Source: an uncultured Campylobacter sp. (GTDB lineage Bacteria > Campylobacterota > Campylobacteria > Campylobacterales > Campylobacteraceae). From it: 64,000 bases of DNA. The notes below the pieces were generated by a model. The model was given only the letters and a program-made list of their open reading frames with translations. It had not been told where the DNA came from and ran no database searches. Location of the stretch: NCBI GenBank assembly GCA_934728065.1, contig CAKVDW010000001.1, positions 62,001 through 126,000 on the forward strand, read 5' to 3'. Shown in pieces: positions 1 through 7,749 of this stretch (position 1 is the first letter of the stretch; each line of letters opens with the position of its first letter). Made by a program: the position numbers and the translations under genes.

Positions 1-1208
1 AAAAAAATACTCAAAAGTTACTTAATCTTAATCCAAAGCAAAAAGAAGAAATTATCTTGCAGGTATCAAAAGCCCTTATTTTAAATGAGGATAAAATTTT
101 AAGGGCAAATGAAGAGGATTTGGCAAATTTTAATAAAAATGAAACCTTGAAAGATAGACTTAAGCTTGATAAAAAAAGATTTAAAGCTCTTTGTGAAAGT
201 ATAGAAAAAATCGCCTTTTTAGCTGACCCTGTTGGACAAGTGCTTGATGGTTGGGTTAATGATGCAGGGCTTAAAATAGAAAAGGTGAGCATTCCTTTAG
301 GTGTGGTGTGTGTGATTTATGAGGCTCGTCCTGCTATCAGTGCTGAGCTTGTGGCATTGCTTTTAAAAAGCTCAAATGGCGGAGTTTTAAAGGGTGGAAG
401 CGAGGCTAAAAATACAAATTTAGCTATATTTGAGTGCGTGAAAGATACCTTAAAAGACTATGATTTAGAGCATTGCTTTTTAATGCTTAATGACAGAGCT
501 ACTCTTAACGAGCTTTTACAGATGAGTGAATTTATCGACCTTGTCATTCCACGCGGTTCTTCAGCGATGATAGAGGAGATTGCAAGTAAGAGTAAAATTC
601 CACTTATCAAGCACGATAAAGGCTTGTGCCACATTTTTGTTGATGAAAGTGCTTGTTTAAAAGAGGCTGCGGCTATTATTATTAATGCTAAATGTCAAAG
701 ACCAAGCGTTTGTAATGCTTTAGAAAGCTTGATAGTCCATAAAAACATAGCTAAAGAGCTTTTTTCCTTGCTTGTAGATGAATTGCAAAGGCATAAGGTT
801 GAAATTTATGGCTGCGATGAGAGTTTAGCCTTGCTTAATCACTCAAAACTTCAAATTCAAAAGGCTACAAATGAAACTTATGCAACAGAATGGCTTGATT
901 TTAAGCTTTCAGTAAAAATTGTAGCCAATTTAAACGAGGCTATTGAACACATTAATGAGTTTAGTTCATCTCACTCAGATGCTATACTCTCAAATAATGC
1001 GCAAAATATAGCCATCTTTCAAAGGCAAATCAATTCTGCTTGCGTGTATGTCAATGCTTCTACGCGTTTTAGCGATGGAGGTGAGTTTGGTTTTGGTGCA
1101 GAGGTTGGAATTTCTACAAACAAACTACACGCACGCGGTCCTATGGGCGTAAAAGAGCTTTGCACTTATAAGTATTTACTGAGCGGAGCAGGGCAGGTTA
1201 GGCTTTAG
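1..1208 (+). CDS. proA: Gamma-glutamyl phosphate reductase (glutamate-5-semialdehyde dehydrogenase), 5' partial
   Basis: Catalyses the NADPH-dependent reduction of glutamyl-5-phosphate to glutamate-5-semialdehyde in cytoplasmic proline synthesis. The frame is open from base 3 to the left edge, so the true start lies outside the window; the TTG at 57 is internal, because upstream codons already read like ProA (LLNLNPKQKEEII). About 401 residues are visible, against roughly 410-420 for the family. Visible family features are the YEARPA segment, the KGGSEA nucleotide-binding loop and the catalytic-cysteine segment RPSVCNALE. The C-terminal ARGPMGVKELCTYKY is typical. The last 33 bases overlap, tail to tail, the 3' end of the reverse-strand exonuclease gene. 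Confidence 0.95.
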   Translation, partial: KNTQKLLNLNPKQKEEIILQVSKALILNEDKILRANEEDLANFNKNETLKDRLKLDKKRFKALCESIEKIAFLADPVGQVLDGWVNDAGLKIEKVSIPLGVVCVIYEARPAISAELVALLLKSSNGGVLKGGSEAKNTNLAIFECVKDTLKDYDLEHCFLMLNDRATLNELLQMSEFIDLVIPRGSSAMIEEIASKSKIPLIKHDKGLCHIFVDESACLKEAAAIIINAKCQRPSVCNALESLIVHKNIAKELFSLLVDELQRHKVEIYGCDESLALLNHSKLQIQKATNETYATEWLDFKLSVKIVANLNEAIEHINEFSSSHSDAILSNNAQNIAIFQRQINSACVYVNASTRFSDGGEFGFGAEVGISTNKLHARGPMGVKELCTYKYLLSGAGQVRL

Positions 1209-1952
1209 GTTGCTTTTGCTGAAATTGATTAAGTCTTGAGTGTTTTCAACATAAAAGGGCAGTTTGCCAAGACAGTGCTTAAGTATCTTTGCTGCAGATT
1301 TTGCATCATCTAAGGCTCTGTGGTGTGGAGTATTTATGCTTAAAACCTCTTTTAAAGCCGCAAGAGAGTATTTTTGACTCGGTATAAGTCTTTTGGAAAG
1401 CTCTATGGTGCATAAATTTTGATTTAAAAGCACACCAAAGCCGCATTTATAAAGTGATGATGAGATGAAATTATAATCAAATTTCACATTATGAGCCACA
1501 AAAATACTGTCTTTTAAAAAAAGTCTAAAATGGTTTAAAACGGTTGGTAAATTTGGAGCATTTTTAAGCATAGAGGCGTTTATGCCTGTAAGTTCGCTTA
1601 TATTTTCAGGTACATCATCAGCCTTAATCAAGCTTTCAAACCTTTCAAGCTCCTTGCCATTTTGAATTTTTATTGCACCTATTTCGATGATTTGTCCGTT
1701 TTTAATGCTGCCCGTGCTTTCTATATCAACCACGCAAAAGATTTCATCTTTGATTTTTGTGCTTTTGCTTTTCAAGCTTATTTCATTTTTTGAATTTAAA
1801 TTCACGCCAAGTCCTAGAAGTTCTACATTTTGTAAGTCAAAGTCGATAAGACTTAGCTCATCAATTTGGCTAAATTCCTTTTCAAACCACGCATAAGGCT
1901 TACTTTGTTTGGCTAGTTTTGCGATAAGTTCATCAACTTGTTGCTGGCTCAA
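1176..1952 (-). CDS. dnaQ: DnaQ-like 3'-5' exonuclease (DNA polymerase III epsilon-type)
   Basis: A DEDDh exonuclease of 258 residues, expected to proofread during DNA replication. The three exonuclease motifs are intact: ExoI DIEST (D76, E78), ExoII HNVKFDYNF (about 154-162) and ExoIII HRALDDAK (about 211-218). About 70 residues before ExoI are poorly conserved. The start is a TTG whose TTGA overlaps the rpe stop, so translation is probably coupled to rpe; no ATG lies upstream of the catalytic core. The gene runs convergently into proA with a 33-base 3' overlap. Assignment to the exonuclease family is secure. Its role as the replicative epsilon subunit is inferred from family and from rpe-dnaQ order in C. 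jejuni. Confidence 0.88.
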   Translation of the reverse strand: MSQQQVDELIAKLAKQSKPYAWFEKEFSQIDELSLIDFDLQNVELLGLGVNLNSKNEISLKSKSTKIKDEIFCVVDIESTGSIKNGQIIEIGAIKIQNGKELERFESLIKADDVPENISELTGINASMLKNAPNLPTVLNHFRLFLKDSIFVAHNVKFDYNFISSSLYKCGFGVLLNQNLCTIELSKRLIPSQKYSLAALKEVLSINTPHHRALDDAKSAAKILKHCLGKLPFYVENTQDLINFSKSNLKPNLPCSAQ

Positions 1953-2596
1953 AACTCACACTTTAAAGATGAAATTGCTGCTTTATAGTCTTTTGATGAG
2001 AATATATAGCTACCAGATACGAGTATATCAGCTCCAGCTTCGTCTAACTTGCCTGCATTTAAGCCATTGACACCTCCATCAACCTCTATAAAAACCTTAG
2101 CATTTTTTTGGTCGATGAGTTCTCTTAATTCTTTGATTTTATCATAAATTAATGGCAAAAAGCTCTGCCCTGAAAAGCCCGGATTAACACTCATCAACAA
2201 GATAATATCAACAAATTCAATCAAATGTTTTAAATTTGAAACGCTTGTGTGCGGATTTAGCACTATACCAGCACCAACGCCTTTGCTTCTTAAATACTCG
2301 CAAAGCCTTATGGGGTGTGAATGAGCCTCAAGGTGAAAGGAAATGAATTTTGGCTTTAAGGGTAGAAAATACTCCACAAATTTATCCGCTTCATTAACCA
2401 TTAAATGCACATCTAAGGGCAGTTTGCTTACTGTTTGAATATCCTTAATAATGCAGGGTCCAAAGGTGAAATTTGGCACAAAATATCCATCCATAACATC
2501 AATGTGAAGTAAATCCGCTCCAGCCTCGCTCACCGCTTTAACCTCTTCTTCTAAATGCAAAAAATTTGCAGATAATAAGCTCGGTGCGACATACAT
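1949..2596 (-). CDS. rpe: Ribulose-phosphate 3-epimerase
   Basis: Interconverts D-ribulose-5-phosphate and D-xylulose-5-phosphate in the pentose phosphate pathway. The 215-residue TIM barrel has the usual length and motifs: APSLLSANF at the N-terminus, LHIDVMDGYFVPN with metal-binding His and Asp, VHLMV, LLMSVNPGFSGQ and the phosphate-binding EVDGGVN / VSGSYIF segments. The ATG start has an AAGGAT ribosome site on the reverse strand, and a TATATT-like -10 lies at about 2646-2651. The stop overlaps the TTG start of dnaQ by 4 bases, so the two form a small operon. Confidence 0.96.
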   Translation of the reverse strand: MYVAPSLLSANFLHLEEEVKAVSEAGADLLHIDVMDGYFVPNFTFGPCIIKDIQTVSKLPLDVHLMVNEADKFVEYFLPLKPKFISFHLEAHSHPIRLCEYLRSKGVGAGIVLNPHTSVSNLKHLIEFVDIILLMSVNPGFSGQSFLPLIYDKIKELRELIDQKNAKVFIEVDGGVNGLNAGKLDEAGADILVSGSYIFSSKDYKAAISSLKCEF

Positions 2597-2685
2597 TTTC
2601 TATCCTTTTTTCTAAAATAATGACTTATTTTTGCTTTGCAGTTTTAATATAAACTTCATCGCAAAATTTTGCCCACTTGCTTTTT

Positions 2686-2749
2686 ACAACAAAAGACCTT
2701 TGTTGTTTTGTAAAAATTTAAAATTTTGATAAAAACAAACTATCAAAAT
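2686..2749. repeat. Two adjacent inverted repeats in the rpe/rpmB divergent region
   Basis: The first has perfect 8-base arms ACAACAAA (2686-2693) and TTTGTTGT (2699-2706) with a 5-base loop. The second has perfect 9-base arms ATTTTGATA (2723-2731) and TATCAAAAT (2741-2749) with a 9-base spacer. They lie upstream of both divergent genes, so neither is an obvious terminator for them. They may be regulatory or chance AT-rich palindromes. Confidence 0.4.
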
Positions 2750-2813
2750 TCAAATTTTAGTCAAAATTCATAAAAAAATCCTAAAAATTTGAAAATTTTT
2801 AAGTTTATTTTGC

Positions 2814-2844
2814 TAAAATGAGCGTTTTATTTTAGTGTAAAGGA
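2814..2844 (+). promoter_or_regulatory. -10 box and ribosome site of rpmB
   Basis: TAAAAT at 2814-2819, preceded by GC, resembles the Campylobacter extended -10. AAAGGA at 2839-2844 is the ribosome site, 7 bases before the ATG at 2852. No -35 consensus is visible, as is usual in this genus. Confidence 0.5.
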
Positions 2845-2851
2845 AAAAACA

Positions 2852-3046
2852 ATGTCAAGGATTTGTCAAATTTCAGGTAAGGCTCCTATGGTGGGCAACA
2901 ATGTCAGCCACGCAAATAACAAAACAAAGAGACGGTTTTTGCCAAATTTAAGAACAATGCGTATTACGCTTGAAGATGGCACAACAAGAAAGATTAAAAT
3001 CGCTGCTTCAACCATAAGAACGCTTAAAAAACAAAATTCTCGCTAA
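2852..3046 (+). CDS. rpmB: 50S ribosomal protein L28
   Basis: A large-subunit ribosomal protein of 64 residues, the compact epsilonproteobacterial length. It begins [29 protein letters not shown], which carries the L28 hallmark (C-x-(I/V)-S/T-GK near the start, then [10 protein letters not shown]), followed by the basic tail [17 protein letters not shown]. It has its own promoter and ribosome site, and a hairpin overlaps the stop codon. It is transcribed divergently from rpe-dnaQ. Confidence 0.97.
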   Translation: MSRICQISGKAPMVGNNVSHANNKTKRRFLPNLRTMRITLEDGTTRKIKIAASTIRTLKKQNSR

Positions 3047-3067
3047 AGAGCAATCCTACTCTTTAGC
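3042..3067 (+). terminator. Terminator-like hairpin at the rpmB stop
   Basis: Perfect 9-base arms GCTAAAGAG (3042-3050) and CTCTTTAGC (3059-3067) with an 8-base loop. The left arm contains the rpmB stop codon. The following sequence is only moderately T-rich, so termination strength is uncertain. Confidence 0.5.
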
Positions 3068-3169
3068 CCTTAACTTCTCATTTTTGTAAATAAATTTTCA
3101 CATTTTATCAGTTTTTTTGTATTTTTTAGTTATAATTTTACTTATTATTTTAAAATTTAAGGAACGATT

Positions 3170-3394
3170 ATGTGGCACGAATACAGAGAGCTAATGACAG
3201 AGCTTAAAGGCAAAGACGGACGCTTTGACAGTCTTTTTGAAAAGCACAACGAGCTTGATGACAAGATAAAAGATGCTGAAGAGGGCAGGATTTATTTAGA
3301 TGACCTTGAAATCACAAAGCTAAAAAAAGAAAAGTTACACATAAAAGAAGAGCTTGGTCAGTATTTGGCTGAGTGCGCTAAAGAGAAAAAATAA
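3170..3394 (+). CDS. DUF465 / YdcH family small protein
   Basis: A 74-residue, highly charged, mostly helical protein ([19 protein letters not shown]... [20 protein letters not shown]). The YdcH/DUF465 family has no settled function; the composition suggests a short coiled coil. The ATG at 3170 follows AAGGA. Its stop TAA (3392-3394) is directly followed by A(8)G(11) and the chemoreceptor start, so the two genes are probably co-transcribed. The same pairing (DUF465 next to a chemoreceptor, near rpmB) occurs in C. jejuni around Cj0448c-Cj0450c. A role linked to the receptor is only inferred. Confidence 0.8.
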   Translation: MWHEYRELMTELKGKDGRFDSLFEKHNELDDKIKDAEEGRIYLDDLEITKLKKEKLHIKEELGQYLAECAKEKK

Positions 3395-3400
3395 AAAAAA

Positions 3401-3411
3401 GGGGGGGGGGG
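3401..3411 (+). repeat. G(11) homopolymer at the ribosome-binding position of the chemoreceptor gene
   Basis: Eleven consecutive G, preceded by eight A, lie between the DUF465 stop and the chemoreceptor ATG, with 8 bases between the last G and the ATG. G tracts of this length are mutable by slippage in Campylobacter. No separate AGGA-type site is present, so the tract itself probably serves as the Shine-Dalgarno element. Confidence 0.85.
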
Positions 3412-3419
3412 ATTTATAT

Positions 3420-4613
3420 ATGTTTGGTTTAAGAGACAATTCTTCAAACTCTTCAACAATAGATACAAACCAAGAAGTGCAAAAGCTTAAGCTACAAATT
3501 CAACAGCTTAAAGCAGAAAATACACAGCTTAAAGAACAGGTTGGAAATTTAGGGCAGTGTGAAACCCAAAGAGGCTTGCAAACTGATTTGTTTGACACTC
3601 TTTTAAATGGTGTGCTTGACAATATAGTCATCGTGCAAAGTGATATGAATGAAAATGTAAGCAAGGCTCAAGTGATTTCAGATTCATCAAATATAGCCGT
3701 TGAATCTATGAATAAATTGGGCGAAATTACTAATTCTATAAATTCATCTTTGAGCGACATTATAGAATCTGCAAACAAATCAAGAGATACAGCAGCAAAT
3801 TTATATAAAAGCGTTGAGGATATAGCAAATGTTATTGATTTAATCAAAGCAGTATCAGACCAAATCAATCTTCTCGCCCTTAATGCTGCCATTGAAGCAG
3901 CAAGGGCTGGCGAACACGGACGAGGTTTTGCTGTTGTGGCTGATGAGGTGCGAAAGCTTGCTGAAAAAACGCAAAAAGCCACCTCAGAAGTAGAAATGAA
4001 CATCAATCTTCTCAAGCAAAACGCTAATGAAATGAGCGCTCAAAGCGAGCAAGTGGAAAAGGTTTCTGTGGATTCTAATGAACACATAGTGCATTTTTTA
4101 GAGCAGTTTAATACCCTTAAAAACCAAGCTCAAGCAAGCAAGCTTAATTCATCAGCCATAGTTTCTGAAACCTTTGTATCTTTGGTAAAACTTGACCATG
4201 TGGCTTTCAAGCTTAATGGCTATAAAGAAATTCTTGCTCGTTCGGGCAAAAAACTCAGCGACCATTTGAGTTGTCGTTTGGGTAAATGGGTGCAAGGCGA
4301 TGGCAGAAAGATATTTGGCAACAATGTAGCCTTTGCTCAAATTGATGAGCCACACCAAAGCGTTCATAAAAATATGAATCAAGCCATAGAAATAGCCACT
4401 GCATCAGAGTCTCAAGAAAACAACAAAAACATTCTTACTTGTTGTCAAGCTGCTGAGGCATCTTCAGCCAAGCTTTTTGGTGTCTTTACGGATATGATAA
4501 ATATAGCTCGAGCCACAAGTGGCATACAAATTTCACAAGAGCCAGCTCCTGCTGCTAAAAAAGAAGAGCCAAAAAAAGAGCAAGAAAATCCTAAAGAAAC
4601 TCCAGCTCAATAA
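3420..4613 (+). CDS. Cytoplasmic methyl-accepting chemotaxis protein with C-terminal CZB zinc-binding domain (Tlp6-like)
   Basis: A soluble chemoreceptor of 397 residues with no membrane segment. After an N-terminal coiled coil (about 15-50) comes the MCP signalling domain, whose hairpin tip is the near-invariant [36 protein letters not shown] region (3855-3970); it contacts CheA and CheW. The C-terminal part carries a CZB-type pattern (LDHVAFK... [15 protein letters not shown]... HQSVHKNM) with the His/Cys ligands expected to bind zinc. A low-complexity Ala/Pro/Lys/Glu tail ends the protein. I chose the ATG at 3420 because it follows the G tract at ribosome-site spacing. The same frame is open upstream to a TTG at 3354, which would overlap the DUF465 gene. 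It corresponds by position to C. jejuni Cj0448c (Tlp6). Confidence 0.88.
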   Translation: MFGLRDNSSNSSTIDTNQEVQKLKLQIQQLKAENTQLKEQVGNLGQCETQRGLQTDLFDTLLNGVLDNIVIVQSDMNENVSKAQVISDSSNIAVESMNKLGEITNSINSSLSDIIESANKSRDTAANLYKSVEDIANVIDLIKAVSDQINLLALNAAIEAARAGEHGRGFAVVADEVRKLAEKTQKATSEVEMNINLLKQNANEMSAQSEQVEKVSVDSNEHIVHFLEQFNTLKNQAQASKLNSSAIVSETFVSLVKLDHVAFKLNGYKEILARSGKKLSDHLSCRLGKWVQGDGRKIFGNNVAFAQIDEPHQSVHKNMNQAIEIATASESQENNKNILTCCQAAEASSAKLFGVFTDMINIARATSGIQISQEPAPAAKKEEPKKEQENPKETPAQ

Positions 4614-5207
4614 TCAAAGCTCATATTTTTGGGCTTTGTGCTTCATAAACCAAAGATAAGCAAATTCAAAACTTGCTGCGTGAATGACCCTTTGACAAAA
4701 CTTTTCAAACTCAGCCACCTTGACAAAGACAGTTTCTATTTCCTCATCATCAACGCCTCCACCCTTGCCCTTTTTATCCTTTTCATCAACTTCTCCGTAA
4801 AAAAGGCTTTGTTTGCTTGTGCCTGAGCCAAAACCGCTGTAAAATTCGCCAATTTTTTCTATGTGGCTTGGCATATAACCAAGCTCTTCAAGGCATTCTT
4901 CTTTAGCTATATCCTCAAGGCTTAAATTTTTATCCACAAGCCCAGAGCAAAGCTCAACAGAGTAGCCAAGTTCATTTTGCGGCAAGGAAATGTTGTTTCG
5001 CATTTGATAATCCCACAAAGGCACGCGAAACTGCCGAACAAAGATAAAGCTTTGCTTTTCTTTGTGATAGAGCAACACGCTTACACTATCTAAACTTTCA
5101 ATAAAGTCCCACGAATGCCTTTTGCCACCCTTTTCATAGCTATAACGCTTTGCCTTAATGTAAATCGAGCCTTTAAATTCCTCTTGTTTAAGCGTTTTAG
5201 TATCCAT
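4614..5207 (-). CDS. Nudix hydrolase (ADP-ribose/sugar-nucleotide pyrophosphatase type)
   Basis: A 197-residue Nudix protein, probably hydrolysing an ADP- or UDP-sugar to the sugar phosphate and nucleoside monophosphate. The Nudix box is recognisable at GLVDKNLSLEDIAKEECLEELGY: it keeps the metal-binding EE-x-x-EE-x-G core but lacks the canonical Glu at position 7 and has Glu in place of Arg at position 15. The N-terminal part (WDFIESLDSVSVLLYH, FVRQFRVP) resembles the ADP-ribose pyrophosphatase subgroup. AAGGAAAAAAATG supports the start. It runs convergently with the chemoreceptor gene and abuts its stop. The substrate is inferred from family only. Confidence 0.8.
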   Translation of the reverse strand: MDTKTLKQEEFKGSIYIKAKRYSYEKGGKRHSWDFIESLDSVSVLLYHKEKQSFIFVRQFRVPLWDYQMRNNISLPQNELGYSVELCSGLVDKNLSLEDIAKEECLEELGYMPSHIEKIGEFYSGFGSGTSKQSLFYGEVDEKDKKGKGGGVDDEEIETVFVKVAEFEKFCQRVIHAASFEFAYLWFMKHKAQKYEL

Positions 5208-5268
5208 TTTTTTCCTTAAATTTATAAAATTTTTCTTTGATTATAGCAAAAAAGTGTTGATGAAAGAC

Positions 5269-5293
5269 TTGCAAGAGTTTAAAACTCTTGCAA
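5269..5293 (-). terminator. Hairpin downstream of the TonB-dependent receptor gene
   Basis: TTGCAAGAGTTT (5269-5280) and AAACTCTTGCAA (5282-5293) form an 11-12 base perfect stem, 34 bases past the receptor stop. The trailing T-run on the reverse strand is weak, so it may act as a processing or stability hairpin. Confidence 0.5.
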
Positions 5294-5326
5294 TTTAAAA
5301 AGCTTTTAAAGCTTATTAAAAGAGGA

Positions 5327-7501
5327 TTAAAATTCAGCCCTAATGTTGAGCCAATAATTTCTGCCCGCAATCATTCTTTGATAGCTGTTTGAGTAGCTTA
5401 ACCCCCTGCCACTTGTGTAAGTAAAATAATCAACCGTGTCTAAATCAAAAAGATTATTCACCACAAAGCCAAGCGTGATTTTATCGTCCGTCTTGTAATC
5501 AAGCCCCAAATCCACTATATGCGTGTCCTTAAAATACTCCCCAGGTCCCACATTTGCCGCGTGTGCGCCAAAGGCTGGTGTGCGGTATTTGCCTACATAG
5601 CGCACATAGGTATCCCATTTTGTCTTTTTGTAAGAAAGTTTAGCCGAAAGGTTGTGTTCTGGGACATTGTTGAGTGGCTTTCCTTTGTTTGTGCCGCTTT
5701 TTCGCTCTGTTTTTGTGTAAGCATAGGCTAAATCAAAATAAAAGCCCGTAGTTAAATCCGCTAGCATTTTTGTGGATTTAAGCCCAAATTCGCCTCCGTA
5801 AATCCTTGCCTTGTCTTCATTTATGGGTAAGGAGCAAGTGTTGTTTGCACCAGCATCACACACTCCATAATAAGGCATAGTAACGCCGTTATCATAACTT
5901 TGCGAAGTTATGGCGTCTGTAAAGTCCGTGATAAAGCCAGTAAGCGTGAAATTCATCGCTGGCGTGTCGATGATAGAGCTGATTTCGTAGTTTAAGCTCT
6001 TTTCAGGCACTAAATTTGCGTTGCCGTAAAGTTGCTGATTTGTATTGTTGCTACCCGCATAATCTGCATAGTAGCCATCATATCTTTGCGAAAGCTGTGG
6101 CACTTGCAAACCGCTTGCCACACCAGCCTTGAAAGTAAGCCAAGAAGTAGGGAAAAAATTCAAATACGCCCTTGGCGAAGCAAAAACGCCAAAGGTTTGC
6201 ACATAATTTGCCCGCACGCCAGCTGTTAATGAACTTATATCGCCCAAAAACAACTCGCCCTCGCCAAAAAGCGCCACTTGATAAGAATCATTGTCAAAGT
6301 ATTTGATTCTCGTATCAAAATTCCCCTCTCTTTTGTATAATCTCTCATAGAAAAAATATGGTCCAGCATTGAGTATCAAGCCGCCAAAATCCCCAAAAAG
6401 AAAATCCTTAGTGAAAGTGGTTTGATAAGTAAAAGCTGGATTCCAAATCAAGCTTTGATGGTCTCTTTTGCCAGATTCACGCCCATTTTCCAAAGCCTTG
6501 TTAAAGGTAGTTCCTGTCGGCGTGTAGCCCGGCGTGTAAAGTGGAAGCATAGAAGTGTCAGCATAATGCAAAAAGCTGTTAAAACGCCCAAAGCTGTAAT
6601 CCCCATCGTGATTGAGTATGTAGTTAAATTTAAAATAATCCTTAACCATAGGTATAGCACTTGATGAGGTGTTTAGCGTGCCAAGTCGCTGAAAGCCAAA
6701 ATCCGTGTCAAAATAAAAGCTGTTTTGTTCGTTTGCTTGATAATTAAGCCTTGCGCCAAAGCTTGAATTTATGTATCCTGTGGGGCTGTGGCTGGTGTAA
6801 GGGTTTGTGGAAGTGCTTGTATAGCCTGCTATATCTTTCCAATAAAAGCGATTTCTCTCACCCCAATTATACTTACCGCGCAAATTCACCGAAAGTTTTT
6901 CACTCAAAGGTGCAAAAATGTTCGCATTGATACCGTAAGCATTGCCCCAAGTGTCGTGGTGTTCTTGTAAGCGAGTTTCAAAACCCACGCTAGCACTGAC
7001 TTTGTCGGTGCTTTTTTTGGTGATGATATTGATAACCCCGCCCATAGCATCGCTGCCATAAATCGTAGAGGCTGGTCCTCTTATCACCTCAACCCTTTCT
7101 ATCATCGAAGCAGGCGGTATAGCCCCGCTTGTAGAGTCAAAGCCCCGTCCGTCAAAGCCTTTTGACATATTAACACGCTTGCCATCGATTAAAATGAGCG
7201 TGTAACTTGAACCCATACCGCGAATGCTAATGCTTGAAGCACCTGTTTTTTCTATACTTGTAGAAACGCCCGGCACCTCTTGGACTATGTCGCCCAAATC
7301 CCTAATAGGCTTGTTGAGAATGTCCTCTTTGGATATGATAGAAATGCTCGCTGGTGCGTGCTTGATTTCTTGCTCATAACCTGTGGCGGAAATGACTGTC
7401 GAATCAAGCGAATAGCTTTTTAACTCATCGCCAAAGGCAAATCCCCCCCCCCCTGTTACTAAAAACGCTAATGCAGCAACTGAAATTTTGTGTTTTGTCA
7501 T
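5327..7501 (-). CDS. TonB-dependent outer membrane receptor, ferric-enterobactin (CfrB) type, phase-variable
   Basis: A 724-residue outer-membrane receptor with a signal peptide, a TonB-box-like segment (about SLDSTVISATG), an N-terminal plug (PASISIISKEDILNKPIRDLGDIVQEVPGV... RGMGSSYTLILIDGKRV... VEVIRGPASTIYGSDAMGGVINIITKK) and a C-terminal beta barrel ending in Phe (NIRAEF). It imports an iron-siderophore complex using TonB energy. A G(11) tract encodes the four glycines in the signal peptide (VTGGGGFAFG); at 11 G the frame is open, so this copy is ON. It sits next to ceuBCDE and at the position of C. jejuni Cj0444 (CfrB, a pseudogene in NCTC 11168), which suggests ferric enterobactin or catecholate transport. 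A -10-like TATAAT lies at 7542-7547 and the ribosome site is GAAAGG. Confidence 0.9.
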   Translation of the reverse strand: MTKHKISVAALAFLVTGGGGFAFGDELKSYSLDSTVISATGYEQEIKHAPASISIISKEDILNKPIRDLGDIVQEVPGVSTSIEKTGASSISIRGMGSSYTLILIDGKRVNMSKGFDGRGFDSTSGAIPPASMIERVEVIRGPASTIYGSDAMGGVINIITKKSTDKVSASVGFETRLQEHHDTWGNAYGINANIFAPLSEKLSVNLRGKYNWGERNRFYWKDIAGYTSTSTNPYTSHSPTGYINSSFGARLNYQANEQNSFYFDTDFGFQRLGTLNTSSSAIPMVKDYFKFNYILNHDGDYSFGRFNSFLHYADTSMLPLYTPGYTPTGTTFNKALENGRESGKRDHQSLIWNPAFTYQTTFTKDFLFGDFGGLILNAGPYFFYERLYKREGNFDTRIKYFDNDSYQVALFGEGELFLGDISSLTAGVRANYVQTFGVFASPRAYLNFFPTSWLTFKAGVASGLQVPQLSQRYDGYYADYAGSNNTNQQLYGNANLVPEKSLNYEISSIIDTPAMNFTLTGFITDFTDAITSQSYDNGVTMPYYGVCDAGANNTCSLPINEDKARIYGGEFGLKSTKMLADLTTGFYFDLAYAYTKTERKSGTNKGKPLNNVPEHNLSAKLSYKKTKWDTYVRYVGKYRTPAFGAHAANVGPGEYFKDTHIVDLGLDYKTDDKITLGFVVNNLFDLDTVDYFTYTSGRGLSYSNSYQRMIAGRNYWLNIRAEF
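7443..7453 (-). repeat. C(11)/G(11) tract inside the receptor signal peptide
   Basis: Eleven C on the given strand read as eleven G in the receptor gene, covering codons about 17-20. A change of one base shifts the frame before the mature protein begins, giving ON/OFF switching. The frame is open in this sequence. Confidence 0.92.
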
Positions 7502-7703
7502 AAAAACCTTTCATCAAATTTGTTTGAAAAAATGAGTTTTTATTATAACTATTTTTATCTTAAAAATTTATAAATTTTAATATTAACTTTTAAAATTAAA
7601 TTAAAATATACTTAATAAATAGCTTTTATAGGCATTTATAGTAAATTTTTATCTTTTAAATTTTTTTATAAATTATCAAAATTAAAATATTTTGAATTTC
7701 AAA

Positions 7704-7739
7704 AACTTCGCTTTGCGTGTTTGCTGGCAAAGCGAAGTT
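7704..7739 (-). terminator. Rho-independent terminator of ceuBCDE
   Basis: Perfect 13-base arms AACTTCGCTTTGC (7704-7716) and GCAAAGCGAAGTT (7727-7739) with a 10-base loop, just past the ceuE stop. On the reverse strand the stem is followed by a T-run. It separates ceuE from the receptor gene, which therefore probably has its own promoter. Confidence 0.8.
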
Positions 7740-7749
7740 AAAATGAGTT

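Noticed and set aside
3354..3419. Upstream extension of the chemoreceptor frame from a TTG
   Set aside because: Not chosen as the start, because it lies inside the DUF465 gene and crosses the mutable A(8)G(11) run; kept only as a possibility in the findings.
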